55,499 nt of DNA from Lacticaseibacillus chiayiensis (GTDB taxonomy: Bacteria; Bacillota; Bacilli; Lactobacillales; Lactobacillaceae). A model generated the notes under the pieces. It ran no database searches. It was not told where the DNA came from and was given only the letters and a program-made list of their open reading frames with translations. The translations under genes and the position numbers were made by a program. Location: assembly GCF_004123795.1 (NCBI RefSeq), contig NZ_MSSM01000002.1:1-55499 (forward strand). Direction: 5' to 3'. The stretch's first letter is position 1; each line of letters opens with the position of its first letter. Below are positions 1 to 8,407 of the stretch, one piece after another.

Positions 1-108
1 AGAAAACCTACGGATAAGTGGACAGATGACCTCGGGGTTGTTGCTCACAAAACGTTCGAATTGGTCGAATATTCGGACCACGAGACGAGGGCGATCTATT
101 ATGTCTAG
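1..108 (+). CDS. 3' end of a phage protein, cut by the window edge
   Basis: The first 35 codons in frame 1 are open and end at TAG 106-108. The visible residues (KWTDDLGVVAHKTFELVEYS and on) are hydrophilic and are not assigned to a family. It lies just upstream of the glutaredoxin-like gene and is probably a small early/late-junction phage protein. The start is outside the window. Confidence 0.5.
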   Translation, partial: RKPTDKWTDDLGVVAHKTFELVEYSDHETRAIYYV

Positions 109-190
109 CGGAATGAAACGTGTCGGATACGGATATGTAAGCCGAACAGAGCAATTAATCATTGAGAAGCTATCGAGAGAAGAGAAACAC

Positions 191-424
191 ATGCAAGCAA
201 TTATCTACACGAAGCCGCACTGTCAAAAGTGTCGACGAACAATATTCAAGCTGTCACAAGTCATGCCAGTGCAAACTATCACAGCAGACGCGGACGACTA
301 CGAGCGGTTCCGGAAGCAAGGCTATCAGTCATTCCCAGTCGTAACGGTATATAAAGCGAACGGTACCCACGAAACATGGTGCGACTTGCAGGTTGACAAG
401 ATCAAACAATACACGGAAGACTAA
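191..424 (+). CDS. Glutaredoxin/NrdH-like thiol-disulfide protein of the prophage
   Basis: A 77-residue protein of thioredoxin-fold NrdH/glutaredoxin size. It opens MQAIIYTKPHCQKC, with the redox CQKC motif close to the N-terminus, and carries a FPVV cis-proline segment near residue 49, both typical of the family. The usual job is to deliver electrons to ribonucleotide reductase or other phage enzymes in the cytoplasm. The start at 191 follows AGAAGAG and matches the normal family N-terminus. The frame is open further upstream, with an ATG at 101 overlapping the preceding stop (ATGTCTAG), so a 30-residue longer, translationally coupled form is possible. Confidence 0.7.
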   Translation: MQAIIYTKPHCQKCRRTIFKLSQVMPVQTITADADDYERFRKQGYQSFPVVTVYKANGTHETWCDLQVDKIKQYTED

Positions 425-460
425 GAGCTCGTACAAATGCGGGAGGTGTGGTGATATGTA

Positions 461-928
461 ATGGTTGAAAAAATCAAAAGTTTGCGGCATTTTTGGAAGC
501 TACCTGAGAAACAGAGAAAAGCCATTATGTTGCTGTTTTCAGGGGCAATGACACAGGCAAAAATAGCAGAGGAAGTTCATGTCTCGCCGACCACTTTATC
601 TACGTGGAAAACGCGCGAAGCTTTCAGGCTTGGGCAAGATGAATACACACGGTTTATGCTTCACGATTTGTCATCTGAGGCTGTGCTGACCATGAGAGAG
701 CTGTTGAAGGCGAAATCTGAAATGGTTCGATATAATGCCGCTTCATACATCATCGAAAAGGTTATAAGCAGTAATGATGAGTTGAATAGACAACAGGCTC
801 GCAAGTCCAAAGCTGAGGCTGACATCATGGAAGCCAAGGCCAAACGCGAAACGAGCGAAGACACGAGCAACATCACAATCAACATCAAGCCAATTCATCA
901 AGACGGAGGCGATGACAGTGCAGATTAA
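461..928 (+). CDS. terS: Terminase small subunit
   Basis: 155 residues, a usual size for phage small terminases. The N-terminal half contains a helix-turn-helix (about residues 20-50, TQAKIAEEVHVSPTTLSTW) that would recognise the packaging (pac/cos) site. The C-terminal half is a charged helical region (QQARKSKAEADIMEAKAKRE) suited to oligomer contacts. A GGAGGTG sequence sits about 14-20 bases before the ATG at 461. The gene overlaps the large-terminase gene by 17 bases, the normal coupled arrangement, and this supports the call although the family is poorly conserved. Confidence 0.85.
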   Translation: MVEKIKSLRHFWKLPEKQRKAIMLLFSGAMTQAKIAEEVHVSPTTLSTWKTREAFRLGQDEYTRFMLHDLSSEAVLTMRELLKAKSEMVRYNAASYIIEKVISSNDELNRQQARKSKAEADIMEAKAKRETSEDTSNITINIKPIHQDGGDDSAD

Positions 929-2210
929 TATTGATCTGGATTCAATCGTCCCCAAAGCTTACGCACCGCTTTACAATGACAGAACACGCTACCTGACATA
1001 CAAGGGCAGTCGTGGATCGCGCAAGTCTTTCTCTGTTGCCGAGGATGTGATTATGCAAATCATCATGCACCCCTATGTCAACTGGATTGTGCTCAGGCAG
1101 TACGCGTATACAAATAAGGATTCGACATACAGCACCATTCAACAGGCAGCCATGCGTCTTGGCGTTTATGATCTATTCAAGTTCACACTGTCACCACTGG
1201 AAATCACCTTTAAGCCAACCGGCCAGAAGGTGTTTTTTCGTGGCATGGATAAACCACTGGCCGTCACTTCATTGCAACCAACAACTGGTGTGCTCGCTCG
1301 TGCATGGTGGGAGGAAGCGTATGAGCTGAAATCGCTGGACGCATTCAAGACCGTTGAAGAAACCATGCGTGGTGAAATCGACGATCCTGATGGCTATTAC
1401 CAGTCGATTATCACGTTCAACCCGTGGAGTGATCAGCATTGGCTAAAGCGTGAGTTCTTCGATGAAGACACAAAGAACCCACGATCTAAGTCGTTCACTA
1501 CCACATACAAGGACAACCCATATCTTGATGATGACTATATCGCAAGCCTAAAAGACATGATCAAGCGCAATCCCAATCGTGCTCGTGTTGCCGTATACGG
1601 AGACTGGGGCATTGCAGAAGGGCTTGTGTTTGATGGACTGTTCGAGCAGCGTGACTTCAGTATGGAAGATATTGCAGCACTGCCAAAAGCGGTTGGCCTA
1701 GACTTTGGGTTCAAACATGACCCGACAGCAGGCGAGTTCATGGCAATCGATCAGCAGAACAGAGTCGTGTACATCTACGATGAATTCTACCAACAGGGAA
1801 TGCTAACACAGCAGATTGCTGAGGCTATTGGACAACACAAAGGCTACGGCTTGCAGATAACGGCTGATAGTGCCGAGCAGAGGCTAATTTCTGAGCTGTC
1901 TGGTGTATATGGTGTACCGAACATCGTAGGCGCTGGCAAGGGAAAAGACAGCGTCTCACAGGGCATTCAATATATGCAATCGTATCACTTTGTTGTTCAT
2001 CCCCGTGTCAAGGGACTGTTGGAAGAATTCAACACTTACGTTTATTCCAAAGACAAGTTTGACAACTGGACGAATACTCCAGTAGATGCGAATAACCATG
2101 CGATTGACGCATTGCGATATGCGATGGAGCCGTTCATGTTCAGAACTGCCGGCCATTACATGAGCAACCAAGAACGCATTCAGACAATCAAAAATTTAGG
2201 ATTGGGGTGA
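912..2210 (+). CDS. terL: Terminase large subunit
   Basis: A 432-residue DNA-packaging motor (Terminase_3/PBSX type). The N-terminal ATPase carries a Walker A-like motif, GSRGSRKS, near residues 33-40. The C-terminal RNase H-like nuclease shows acidic metal sites: GLDFGFKHD near residue 263, ITADSAEQ near residue 318 and a closing NNHAIDALRYAM. It would cut concatemeric DNA and drive it through the portal. The gene overlaps terS and its TGA lies directly before the portal start, so the packaging genes form one translationally coupled unit. Length and motif order are complete. Confidence 0.95.
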   Translation: MTVQINIDLDSIVPKAYAPLYNDRTRYLTYKGSRGSRKSFSVAEDVIMQIIMHPYVNWIVLRQYAYTNKDSTYSTIQQAAMRLGVYDLFKFTLSPLEITFKPTGQKVFFRGMDKPLAVTSLQPTTGVLARAWWEEAYELKSLDAFKTVEETMRGEIDDPDGYYQSIITFNPWSDQHWLKREFFDEDTKNPRSKSFTTTYKDNPYLDDDYIASLKDMIKRNPNRARVAVYGDWGIAEGLVFDGLFEQRDFSMEDIAALPKAVGLDFGFKHDPTAGEFMAIDQQNRVVYIYDEFYQQGMLTQQIAEAIGQHKGYGLQITADSAEQRLISELSGVYGVPNIVGAGKGKDSVSQGIQYMQSYHFVVHPRVKGLLEEFNTYVYSKDKFDNWTNTPVDANNHAIDALRYAMEPFMFRTAGHYMSNQERIQTIKNLGLG

Positions 2211-2211
2211 C

Positions 2212-3732
2212 ATGATGGATCCATTTGAAGAATCAAACTTACTTTACCAAGAAGACATTACGAACCTCACTCCGGATCGGATCATGAAGTTCATTTTCCA
2301 CCATCACGAGTATCAGCTTCCACGGCTGAAGAAGCTCGACCGATACTACAAGGGCCAGAACGAGGGTATTCTACAGCCACAATCACGGCGTATTGAAACC
2401 GGCAAGTCAGACCACAGAGCTGTTCACTCGTTCGGCAAGTACATCGCTGATTTCCAGACTGCCTACTCTGTTGGTAATCCAGTGAACGTGAAGCTTGATG
2501 AAGATGACAAGCGGCTCGACCAGATTACGCAAGTGAACGACTTTGACGCGCTCAACTACGATTTATTCCTCGACATGACGCGTTATGGACGCGCATACGA
2601 GTATGTTTACTACGGTAGTGACTCAATCGAGCATTGCGTTCGTCTTGATCCGCTTGATACGTTCGTCATCTACTCACTTGATGTTGATCCGCAGCCAATC
2701 ATGGCTGTTCGGTACCATTCAGTTGAATTAGTTGACGATAACAACAAGACAATTATCAACATCATCCCCGAAACATGGACCGCAACGGAGCATGACGTTT
2801 ACAAGCCGACCACGGTTGGCGGTGCAATGTACTTGGATCACAGCGAAATCATTCGCGTGTTCCCCGTTGTCGAGTATGACAACAATCGATTCCGAACTGG
2901 TGACTTCGAGCATGTGATTTCACTGATTGACCTTTACGATTCGGCCCAGTCAGACACAGCTAATTACATGACCGACCTGAATGATGCTCTTCTGGTCATT
3001 AGTGGCGATATTGATGCCTTATTCAACGGCAGTACGCTTCTAAGTGGTGTCGACCCTAACGATCCTGAGGCGATGAAAAAGCTCGCACAGGACAAGCTAG
3101 AGCTTATTAAAGAACAGAAAGACGCCAACATGCTGTTGCTCAAGTCTCGAATGACAGCAACCGGTCAGCAAACGAGCGTTGACGCAAAGTATATCAATAA
3201 GTCATATGACGTCAGCGGCACCGAGGCATACAAGAAACGCATTGCCGATGACATTCACAAGTTCAGCCATACACCAGACCTGACTGATAGCAACTTTGCG
3301 GCTAACGTTTCTGGTGTTGCGATGAAGTACAAGCTGCTTGGTACTGTCGAATTAGCAGCAATCAAGCGACGCATGTTTGAGAAATCACTGTACCAAAGAT
3401 ACTCAATCATATATGCACTCGATCAAAGCGTGTCAGGCGGCATGAAAACGGATCCTAATACGATTCAGTTCACGTTCCGTGACAATTTGCCAACAGATGA
3501 CATCACGCAGATTCAAGCACTCGTTGCCGCTGGTGCGACGTTGCCGCAAGAGTATCTTTACAGATTCGCACCGGGAATCACTGATCCGCAAGAGGTTACT
3601 GACATGATTGCCAAACAACGAGCAAACAGCGATTACAGTGAGGATCTGACAAACAATGACGAAAACACCGAAGGAACGGATCAAAGCGTTCGCAGACAAG
3701 CAAGACAAGAAACACCGCCAGATAGCAAGTGA
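2212..3732 (+). CDS. Portal protein (SPP1 gp6 family)
   Basis: A 506-residue portal that would form the dodecameric DNA gate at one capsid vertex, dock terminase and seed head assembly. Features of the SPP1 Gp6-like family are visible: the N-terminal segment HHEYQLPRLKKLDRYYKGQN, a central block around VDAKYINKSYD, and the conserved SGVAMKYKLLG near residues 364-374. Two adjacent ATGs (2212 and 2215) follow GGGGTGA; either could be used. The 3' end overlaps the minor head gene by 77 bases in another frame, typical of portal/gp7 pairs. The C-terminal tail is acidic and low in complexity. Confidence 0.93.
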   Translation: MMDPFEESNLLYQEDITNLTPDRIMKFIFHHHEYQLPRLKKLDRYYKGQNEGILQPQSRRIETGKSDHRAVHSFGKYIADFQTAYSVGNPVNVKLDEDDKRLDQITQVNDFDALNYDLFLDMTRYGRAYEYVYYGSDSIEHCVRLDPLDTFVIYSLDVDPQPIMAVRYHSVELVDDNNKTIINIIPETWTATEHDVYKPTTVGGAMYLDHSEIIRVFPVVEYDNNRFRTGDFEHVISLIDLYDSAQSDTANYMTDLNDALLVISGDIDALFNGSTLLSGVDPNDPEAMKKLAQDKLELIKEQKDANMLLLKSRMTATGQQTSVDAKYINKSYDVSGTEAYKKRIADDIHKFSHTPDLTDSNFAANVSGVAMKYKLLGTVELAAIKRRMFEKSLYQRYSIIYALDQSVSGGMKTDPNTIQFTFRDNLPTDDITQIQALVAAGATLPQEYLYRFAPGITDPQEVTDMIAKQRANSDYSEDLTNNDENTEGTDQSVRRQARQETPPDSK

Positions 3733-4465
3733 TGTTGCCAAATACACCGCAGCATTCATGGCATTCTGGTATGCGTTCAATGAGAAACACGAAGACTACA
3801 CACACGCTGACGATTCGCGTTACTACGATCCAGAACTGAAAGAGCAAGTTGACAGGGACGCACAAGAGGCCGGAGTTAAACAGAAATCAGTTGCCAACAA
3901 CGATGAACTGCTGTCATATGCGGCCTATGTTTACGCAACAGCAGTGGCCATCAAGGTTGCTGATTATATCGGCACCACTCTTGGCGATTTGGCAAAGCAG
4001 ACGGCCAAGCTGGGGTCATCAATTTACGGAAAACACATCAAAGCCGATTTATCAGTAATCAATAAGATGTTTGACGGTGCCACGTGGAGCGATCGTATTT
4101 GGTCAAATCAAGACGCCTTGCGCAGTGATCTCAAAAAGATGATGAAGAATGCACTACTGACACACAGCAACCCAATTACACAAAGCCCGGCGCTTCGCAA
4201 GAAGTTTGGTGTCATGAAGTATCAGTCAGACCGTATCATCAGAACGGAAAGCGATCGTGTCATGGCTCATCAGAGCATTGTGAATGCACGTGAAGCCGGC
4301 TATAAAAAGGTTGTATGGGTCATTAACTCAGGGGCGTGTGACATCTGCTTGCAACATAGCGGTGAGGTTTACACGTTGAAACAAGCCGAGGGGATGATAC
4401 CAGCGCATCCAAACTGCCTTTGCTCATGGGCTGCATATGATACCGGTGATGAAGTAGACGAATAA
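3656..4465 (+). CDS. Minor head / head morphogenesis protein (SPP1 gp7 family)
   Basis: 269 residues. The C-terminal third has the SPP1 gp7 (Phage_Mu_F) signature: RTESDRVMAHQS, followed by NSGACDICLQHSG and AHPNCLCSW. The paired Cys residues and His may bind a metal. In SPP1 this protein is present in a few copies in the head and helps DNA ejection. Its start lies inside the portal gene and no start after the portal stop gives the conserved N-terminus, so the overlap is taken as real. Confidence 0.88.
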   Translation: MTKTPKERIKAFADKQDKKHRQIASDVAKYTAAFMAFWYAFNEKHEDYTHADDSRYYDPELKEQVDRDAQEAGVKQKSVANNDELLSYAAYVYATAVAIKVADYIGTTLGDLAKQTAKLGSSIYGKHIKADLSVINKMFDGATWSDRIWSNQDALRSDLKKMMKNALLTHSNPITQSPALRKKFGVMKYQSDRIIRTESDRVMAHQSIVNAREAGYKKVVWVINSGACDICLQHSGEVYTLKQAEGMIPAHPNCLCSWAAYDTGDEVDE

Positions 4466-4517
4466 TACGTGACCTGAGCAAGTCCCTAAACTACTCAAAA
4501 ATAATAGCGTGAAGTGA

Positions 4518-4574
4518 TAGACGTGTGATCGTGGCTGGGCCTTATGGCGTGGCTGGGATCATTAAGCACGTCTA
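4518..4574 (+). repeat. Inverted repeat in the leader of the scaffold gene
   Basis: TAGACGTG (4518-4525) and CACGTCTA (4567-4574) are perfect 8-base arms around a 41-base loop, which itself holds the direct repeat CGTGGCTGGG / CGTGGCTGGG. It sits in the 139-base gap between the minor head and scaffold genes, the longest gap in the head operon. It could adjust mRNA stability or expression of the abundant scaffold and capsid, but no U-tract follows, so it is not a clear terminator. Confidence 0.4.
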
Positions 4575-4604
4575 TTCGTTTTGGGCTAAACAGGAGGAAC
4601 CATC

Positions 4605-5147
4605 ATGGCAGAAGAAACACAAACTCAAGAAGAAGTCGAGACAACTGAAACCACCACTCAGGCACCAGCCACATATACGCAGGCTCAGCTTGACAGCGAG
4701 GCCGATAGACGCGCAGCTAAGGCGCTGGAAACAGCCAAGGCTAAGTGGGAAGCAGAACAGGCTAAGGCGCTTGAGGAAGCCAAGAGTGAAGGCGCTCGGC
4801 TTGCAAAGATGACCGAAGATGAAAAGGCAAAAGAGGTTGAGAAACAGCGACAGGCAGAACTAGACAAGCGTGAGGCTGAACTCAATCAGCGCGAATTATC
4901 AACAAGTACCAAGTCACTATTGGTTGATAAAGGACTGCCGGCTGACTTTGCTGACCCGTTGGTTGCCCTCGGTGATGCTGACAAGATCAAGACGGCTGTT
5001 GAGAACATTCAAAAGACAATTCAGGAAACAGTCAACAAGCAGGTTGAAGCAAAGCTGCAAACTGACCCACCTAAGAATGGCGCTTCTGCCCTTGATGGTG
5101 CCGACGATCCATTCAAAAAAATCATGGCACAATACAAAAAGAAATAG
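4605..5147 (+). CDS. Capsid scaffolding protein
   Basis: 180 residues of highly charged Ala/Glu/Lys/Gln-rich helix, strongly predicted coiled coil (about residues 25-105, for example AKWEAEQAKALEEAKSEGAR), ending in a basic tail (MAQYKKK). This is the composition of GP20-type phage scaffolds, which fill the procapsid and bind the coat protein by a basic C-terminus before release. It lies directly before the major capsid gene, as expected. AGGAGG at 4592-4597 gives good spacing to the ATG. Confidence 0.88.
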   Translation: MAEETQTQEEVETTETTTQAPATYTQAQLDSEADRRAAKALETAKAKWEAEQAKALEEAKSEGARLAKMTEDEKAKEVEKQRQAELDKREAELNQRELSTSTKSLLVDKGLPADFADPLVALGDADKIKTAVENIQKTIQETVNKQVEAKLQTDPPKNGASALDGADDPFKKIMAQYKKK

Positions 5148-5160
5148 GAGGTAGCTAATC

Positions 5161-6078
5161 ATGGCTACAGAAAACAACAATTTACCAGTACGTCTTTATC
5201 AGAAACAGTTTATTGGCTTGATGCAAACCGTCTTCGGTATTCAAAGCACGTTCACCCCGACATTCGGTGCGTTGCAAGCACTCGATGGCATTCAAAACAA
5301 CGCGATTGCGTTCAGTGTTAAGGCAAATGATGTGCCGGTTGCTGTTGGCACATACAACACTGACCCTAACGTTGCGTTTGGCAGCGGCACCAGCAACTCA
5401 AACCGCTTCGGGCCAATGAAAGAGATCATCTATGGTGACATCGATGTACCGTATTCCTTCGGCTGGAGTTTCAACGAAGGCATCGACCAGCTAACTGTCA
5501 ACAACGATCTGAATGCCGCAGTGGCTGACCGTCTGAACTTGCAAGCGCAAGCTAAGACACGGCTGTTCAACGGCAAGCTGGGCGCCTACTTGGTTGATAG
5601 TGCTGCAGCTGATCTTGGTGCAGTTGATGATGTGAACAAGGTGTTTGAGGAAGCTTCCGAACGCTACACCGACTTGGAAGTAGTTGTTCCAGTACGCGCA
5701 TACGTGACTGCCGAAGTTTACAACGCAATCATCGATCATCAGTTGGTAACCAGCTACAAAGGTTCTGCTGTGAACATTGATGAAAACGGCATCGTTCGTT
5801 TCCGTGACATTGTTGTTACCAAGACGCCTACCCGTTACATGGCTGGCAAGTCTATCATCTTCGCACCTGATAACGTTGGCCGCGCATTCACCGGCATCAA
5901 CGTTGTTCGGACGATTCAATCCGAGAACTTTGCTGGTGTTGCTTTGCAAGGTGCCGGTAAGGCCGGCCAGTGGATCAGCGATGACAACCGTCAGGCAATC
6001 TTCACTGCTGGTACGTCAGCAACCACCACGACTTCGACTGTGAAGCCGACCACCACGACTACTACTTCGCACGCTTAA
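5161..6078 (+). CDS. Major capsid protein with Thr-rich C-terminal tail
   Basis: 305 residues, directly after the scaffold gene and with AGGAGG before its ATG, fitting a strongly expressed HK97-fold coat protein. The body (1 to about 282) is ordinary coat-like sequence. The last 23 residues are different: a Thr/Ser run (AGTSATTTTSTVKP, then TTTTTTSHA). The major tail protein at 8408-9058 ends in the same TTTTTSHA, and the last 15 bases of the two genes are identical (ACTTCGCACGCTTAA). The tail is probably exposed on the capsid surface and is a candidate O-glycosylation site for the next gene. Confidence 0.92.
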   Translation: MATENNNLPVRLYQKQFIGLMQTVFGIQSTFTPTFGALQALDGIQNNAIAFSVKANDVPVAVGTYNTDPNVAFGSGTSNSNRFGPMKEIIYGDIDVPYSFGWSFNEGIDQLTVNNDLNAAVADRLNLQAQAKTRLFNGKLGAYLVDSAAADLGAVDDVNKVFEEASERYTDLEVVVPVRAYVTAEVYNAIIDHQLVTSYKGSAVNIDENGIVRFRDIVVTKTPTRYMAGKSIIFAPDNVGRAFTGINVVRTIQSENFAGVALQGAGKAGQWISDDNRQAIFTAGTSATTTTSTVKPTTTTTTSHA

Positions 6079-6145
6079 CAATTGATGCAAGTCGCCTATC
6101 GAAATGGGACAGTACGGGAAACCGGGCGGCTGATTGGAGGACAGA

Positions 6146-7024
6146 ATGAAGCTTATTTTGTGTCAACCCGCTATCAAGCGTTTTGAATGGGAGCTGGAAG
6201 TCTGCCTAACCAATCTGCGAAGTGTCGGGTTTGACATGAAAGATGTCGTTTTGCTCTTCACTGTGCATGATTCTAAGGTGCCAGAAACGCTTTCTATTAA
6301 ATATGGTGTAGAAGTACACACGTATACCGACAAGCGCACAGACAAGCGATATATCCCGTCTGTGAAGCCTTGGCTTTGGTGGCAATATCTCGCTGAAGAC
6401 CCCGAACGTGAGAATGAGGACTATTTCTACTTTGATAGTGACGTCATCTTCCGTAAACGGCCAGACTTCCGCAAGCTAAAAGCAAAGCCTGATCGCTGGT
6501 TGTGTAGCAATACTCTCAGCTATATCAGCGTTGACTATATCAAGCAATGCGAACATGGAGAAGAAATCCTGAAACGCATGGCTGATATTGTCGGGGTTAC
6601 GGTAGCCTCGCTTGAGACAATCAACCGTAATTCTGGTGGTGCTCAGTGGATTATCAGCCACCCTTCGGCTGAGTACTGGCGGAAGGTGTACGTCGACAGC
6701 AACCGACTGTGGCAATACTTGCAAACGGTCGACAGCAATATCCAAAAATGGACTGCAGAAATGTGGGCGCAACTTTGGAACATGATGTACTTCAATATCG
6801 GTCCCGTCATCAGTGACGAGCTCGATTTTTGTTGGGCTACTGATCCATTAAAGCGATGGAACGAAACTAAAATCATGCACAATGCTGGCGTGACTGTTGA
6901 TGACAAACGGCTGTTCTTCAAAGGGCAGTATGTAAACCGAACACCATTTGATGATGATTTGAGCTTCGTTGACAAGTCAAAGTGCTCATACAAGTATGTG
7001 CAAGCAGTAAAGGCGGTGAAATGA
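6146..7024 (+). CDS. Putative GT-A glycosyltransferase inserted in the head operon
   Basis: A 292-residue soluble protein with no signal peptide. The segment YFYFDSDVIFRKRPDF (about residues 93-108) contains a DSD motif after a hydrophobic strand, the DxD site that GT-A glycosyltransferases use to bind Mn and the nucleotide sugar. A later NRNSGGAQWII (about 160-170) resembles the acceptor-side loop of GT8-like enzymes. The exact GT family is not certain. GGAGG at 6136-6140 selects the ATG at 6146. It separates the capsid gene from the connector genes, where most related phages have nothing, so it behaves like a moron. Likely target: the Thr-rich tails of the capsid and tail proteins. Alternative: modification of host wall polymers. 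Confidence 0.65.
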   Translation: MKLILCQPAIKRFEWELEVCLTNLRSVGFDMKDVVLLFTVHDSKVPETLSIKYGVEVHTYTDKRTDKRYIPSVKPWLWWQYLAEDPERENEDYFYFDSDVIFRKRPDFRKLKAKPDRWLCSNTLSYISVDYIKQCEHGEEILKRMADIVGVTVASLETINRNSGGAQWIISHPSAEYWRKVYVDSNRLWQYLQTVDSNIQKWTAEMWAQLWNMMYFNIGPVISDELDFCWATDPLKRWNETKIMHNAGVTVDDKRLFFKGQYVNRTPFDDDLSFVDKSKCSYKYVQAVKAVK

Positions 7025-7383
7025 TGGCTGATTCAGATACAAAGGAAGATATTTTGGCAAGTGTTAAGCTTCGCATCGGTTTGACTGATACGTTGCAAGA
7101 TAACTTGTTGAATGATTTGATTGATGACGCCACAGCGCGTGTACTGACGTATATCAACCAAGACGGTATTGTCAATCAGACTGTGCCAGATGCAGTTGCA
7201 TGGGTAATCAAGGACATTGTGGTGAAGATGTATAACCGCATCGGAGACGAAGGTAAGCAAAGTGGCACCGAGGGCAACGTATCCAACACATGGGAAGCAA
7301 TAGATTTGTCTAAGTATGCTGACGCTCTCGATGTCTACCGTGAGTCATCGCAAAGCCGCCGACCGGGGATGAGATTCGTATGA
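7024..7383 (+). CDS. Head-tail connector (adaptor) protein
   Basis: 119 residues, acidic and helical, matching by size, position and pattern the gp6/gp15-type head-tail connectors (DILASVKLRIGLTDTLQDNLL at the N-terminus, then DAVAWVIKDIVVKMYNRIG). Twelve copies would extend the portal channel. GGCGG upstream favours the second of two adjacent ATGs (7021, 7024). The start overlaps the glycosyltransferase stop (TGATG), so the two genes are translationally coupled. Confidence 0.8.
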   Translation: MADSDTKEDILASVKLRIGLTDTLQDNLLNDLIDDATARVLTYINQDGIVNQTVPDAVAWVIKDIVVKMYNRIGDEGKQSGTEGNVSNTWEAIDLSKYADALDVYRESSQSRRPGMRFV

Positions 7384-7676
7384 GATACAATAATCGAATC
7401 ACCCTCATTAGGAAGGTACCGCCCGCTGATCCGTTGCATGACAGACCGACAGAGACGCGAGAGACGGTAACTTGCCTGACAATCCCAATCACCAGTGCAC
7501 AAGAACTGTCTGTATACGGTCTTGTGAACACCATGGCCTATGAGATTCACGTAAAGAACCCAGTAAAGCCTGTGAATGAAATCGAGCTTGACGGTGTCAA
7601 ATGGACAATCAACAAGACATTCGTTAACCGCAAGTCAACGGTATTCATCGTGTCTGGAGGTGCAAGCAATGGCTAA
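7380..7676 (+). CDS. Head closure protein
   Basis: 98 residues, mostly beta-strand, beginning MRYNNRITLIRK as in phage head-tail adaptor/stopper proteins (SPP1 gp16-like). It would close the connector channel after packaging and provide the tail docking surface. It overlaps the preceding stop by 4 bases and the next gene by 8 bases. Assigned from order, size and N-terminal pattern; no catalytic motif is expected. Confidence 0.75.
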   Translation: MRYNNRITLIRKVPPADPLHDRPTETRETVTCLTIPITSAQELSVYGLVNTMAYEIHVKNPVKPVNEIELDGVKWTINKTFVNRKSTVFIVSGGASNG

Positions 7677-8043
7677 TACCAATGTCACGTGGTCAGGTCT
7701 CGATAAATTGATGGAAGAACTAAGCGCAACAGCCGGAGCGACTATTGATGCCGCCGCCTCAGCAATGAAAACAACTACCGGCCAAGTTCAAGCAACAGCT
7801 AAACAGGTGGCACCAAAAAGAACCGGATACATGGCAAACAATATTAGTGTTGAGCCAGTCAAGAAGACAGCGACCTCTGTCACGGGAACTGTAGATGCCA
7901 AGGCTGATTATTCATCTTTTGTGGAATTTGGCACCTACAAAATGTCAGCCGAGCCATTCATTCGTCCAGCCGTTTCAGCAGCACAATCGTTTTTCATTAA
8001 AACGACAATGGACAAGCTAAAGGAGGCGGCAACGTTCAAATGA
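7669..8043 (+). CDS. HK97 gp10-like head-tail joining / tail protein
   Basis: 124 residues. The pattern TWSGLDKLMEEL at the N-terminus, VAPKRTGYMANNISV in the middle and DYSSFVEFGT / EPFIRPAV toward the C-terminus is the standard signature of the HK97 gp10-like family. These proteins act at the neck during tail joining. GGAGGTG lies 7 bases before the ATG. It overlaps the next gene by 4 bases. Confidence 0.87.
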   Translation: MANTNVTWSGLDKLMEELSATAGATIDAAASAMKTTTGQVQATAKQVAPKRTGYMANNISVEPVKKTATSVTGTVDAKADYSSFVEFGTYKMSAEPFIRPAVSAAQSFFIKTTMDKLKEAATFK

Positions 8044-8405
8044 CACTCTCTCAATGGTACGAAGATGTGCAAACTCAATTGATCGCTGATGGCCTCAACC
8101 CTGTATTCGTTCAGCCGGACGCTAAGAGCACGTTGCCACTGGTTTTCGTGAACGTTCATGTTGATGCTGATATGTCATCTAAGACAGGGACACTTTCGAG
8201 TGTAGGCCAACAGATTGACATATACGATAGCATCGACACACCACCAGCTGAATGGGAAGACTTCGTTCGCAAAGTGAAATGGTCACTCAGTAAGGTGACA
8301 CGGTGGCATTCACTAACGGCATCTAATTCAATCGACACAAGCATGGGCGAGAGCACACCATTACGCCGCTGCATGCTTCTCATTACTTTAGAAGGAGATT
8401 ATTAA
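8040..8405 (+). CDS. Tail completion / tail terminator protein
   Basis: 121 residues in the position of the tail terminator that caps the tail tube before head joining. The N-terminus (MTLSQWYEDVQTQLIADG) and the central DIYDS segment resemble the DUF806-type proteins of lactococcal and lactobacillus siphophages. A strong AAAGGAGG precedes the ATG. Function is inferred mainly from gene order. Confidence 0.72.
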   Translation: MTLSQWYEDVQTQLIADGLNPVFVQPDAKSTLPLVFVNVHVDADMSSKTGTLSSVGQQIDIYDSIDTPPAEWEDFVRKVKWSLSKVTRWHSLTASNSIDTSMGESTPLRRCMLLITLEGDY

Positions 8406-8407
8406 TT

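Noticed and set aside
4525-4812. 95-codon open frame before the scaffold gene
   Set aside because: Overlaps the scaffold gene in another frame, is Lys/Arg/Pro-rich and has no ribosome binding site; the region is better explained as an inverted-repeat leader.
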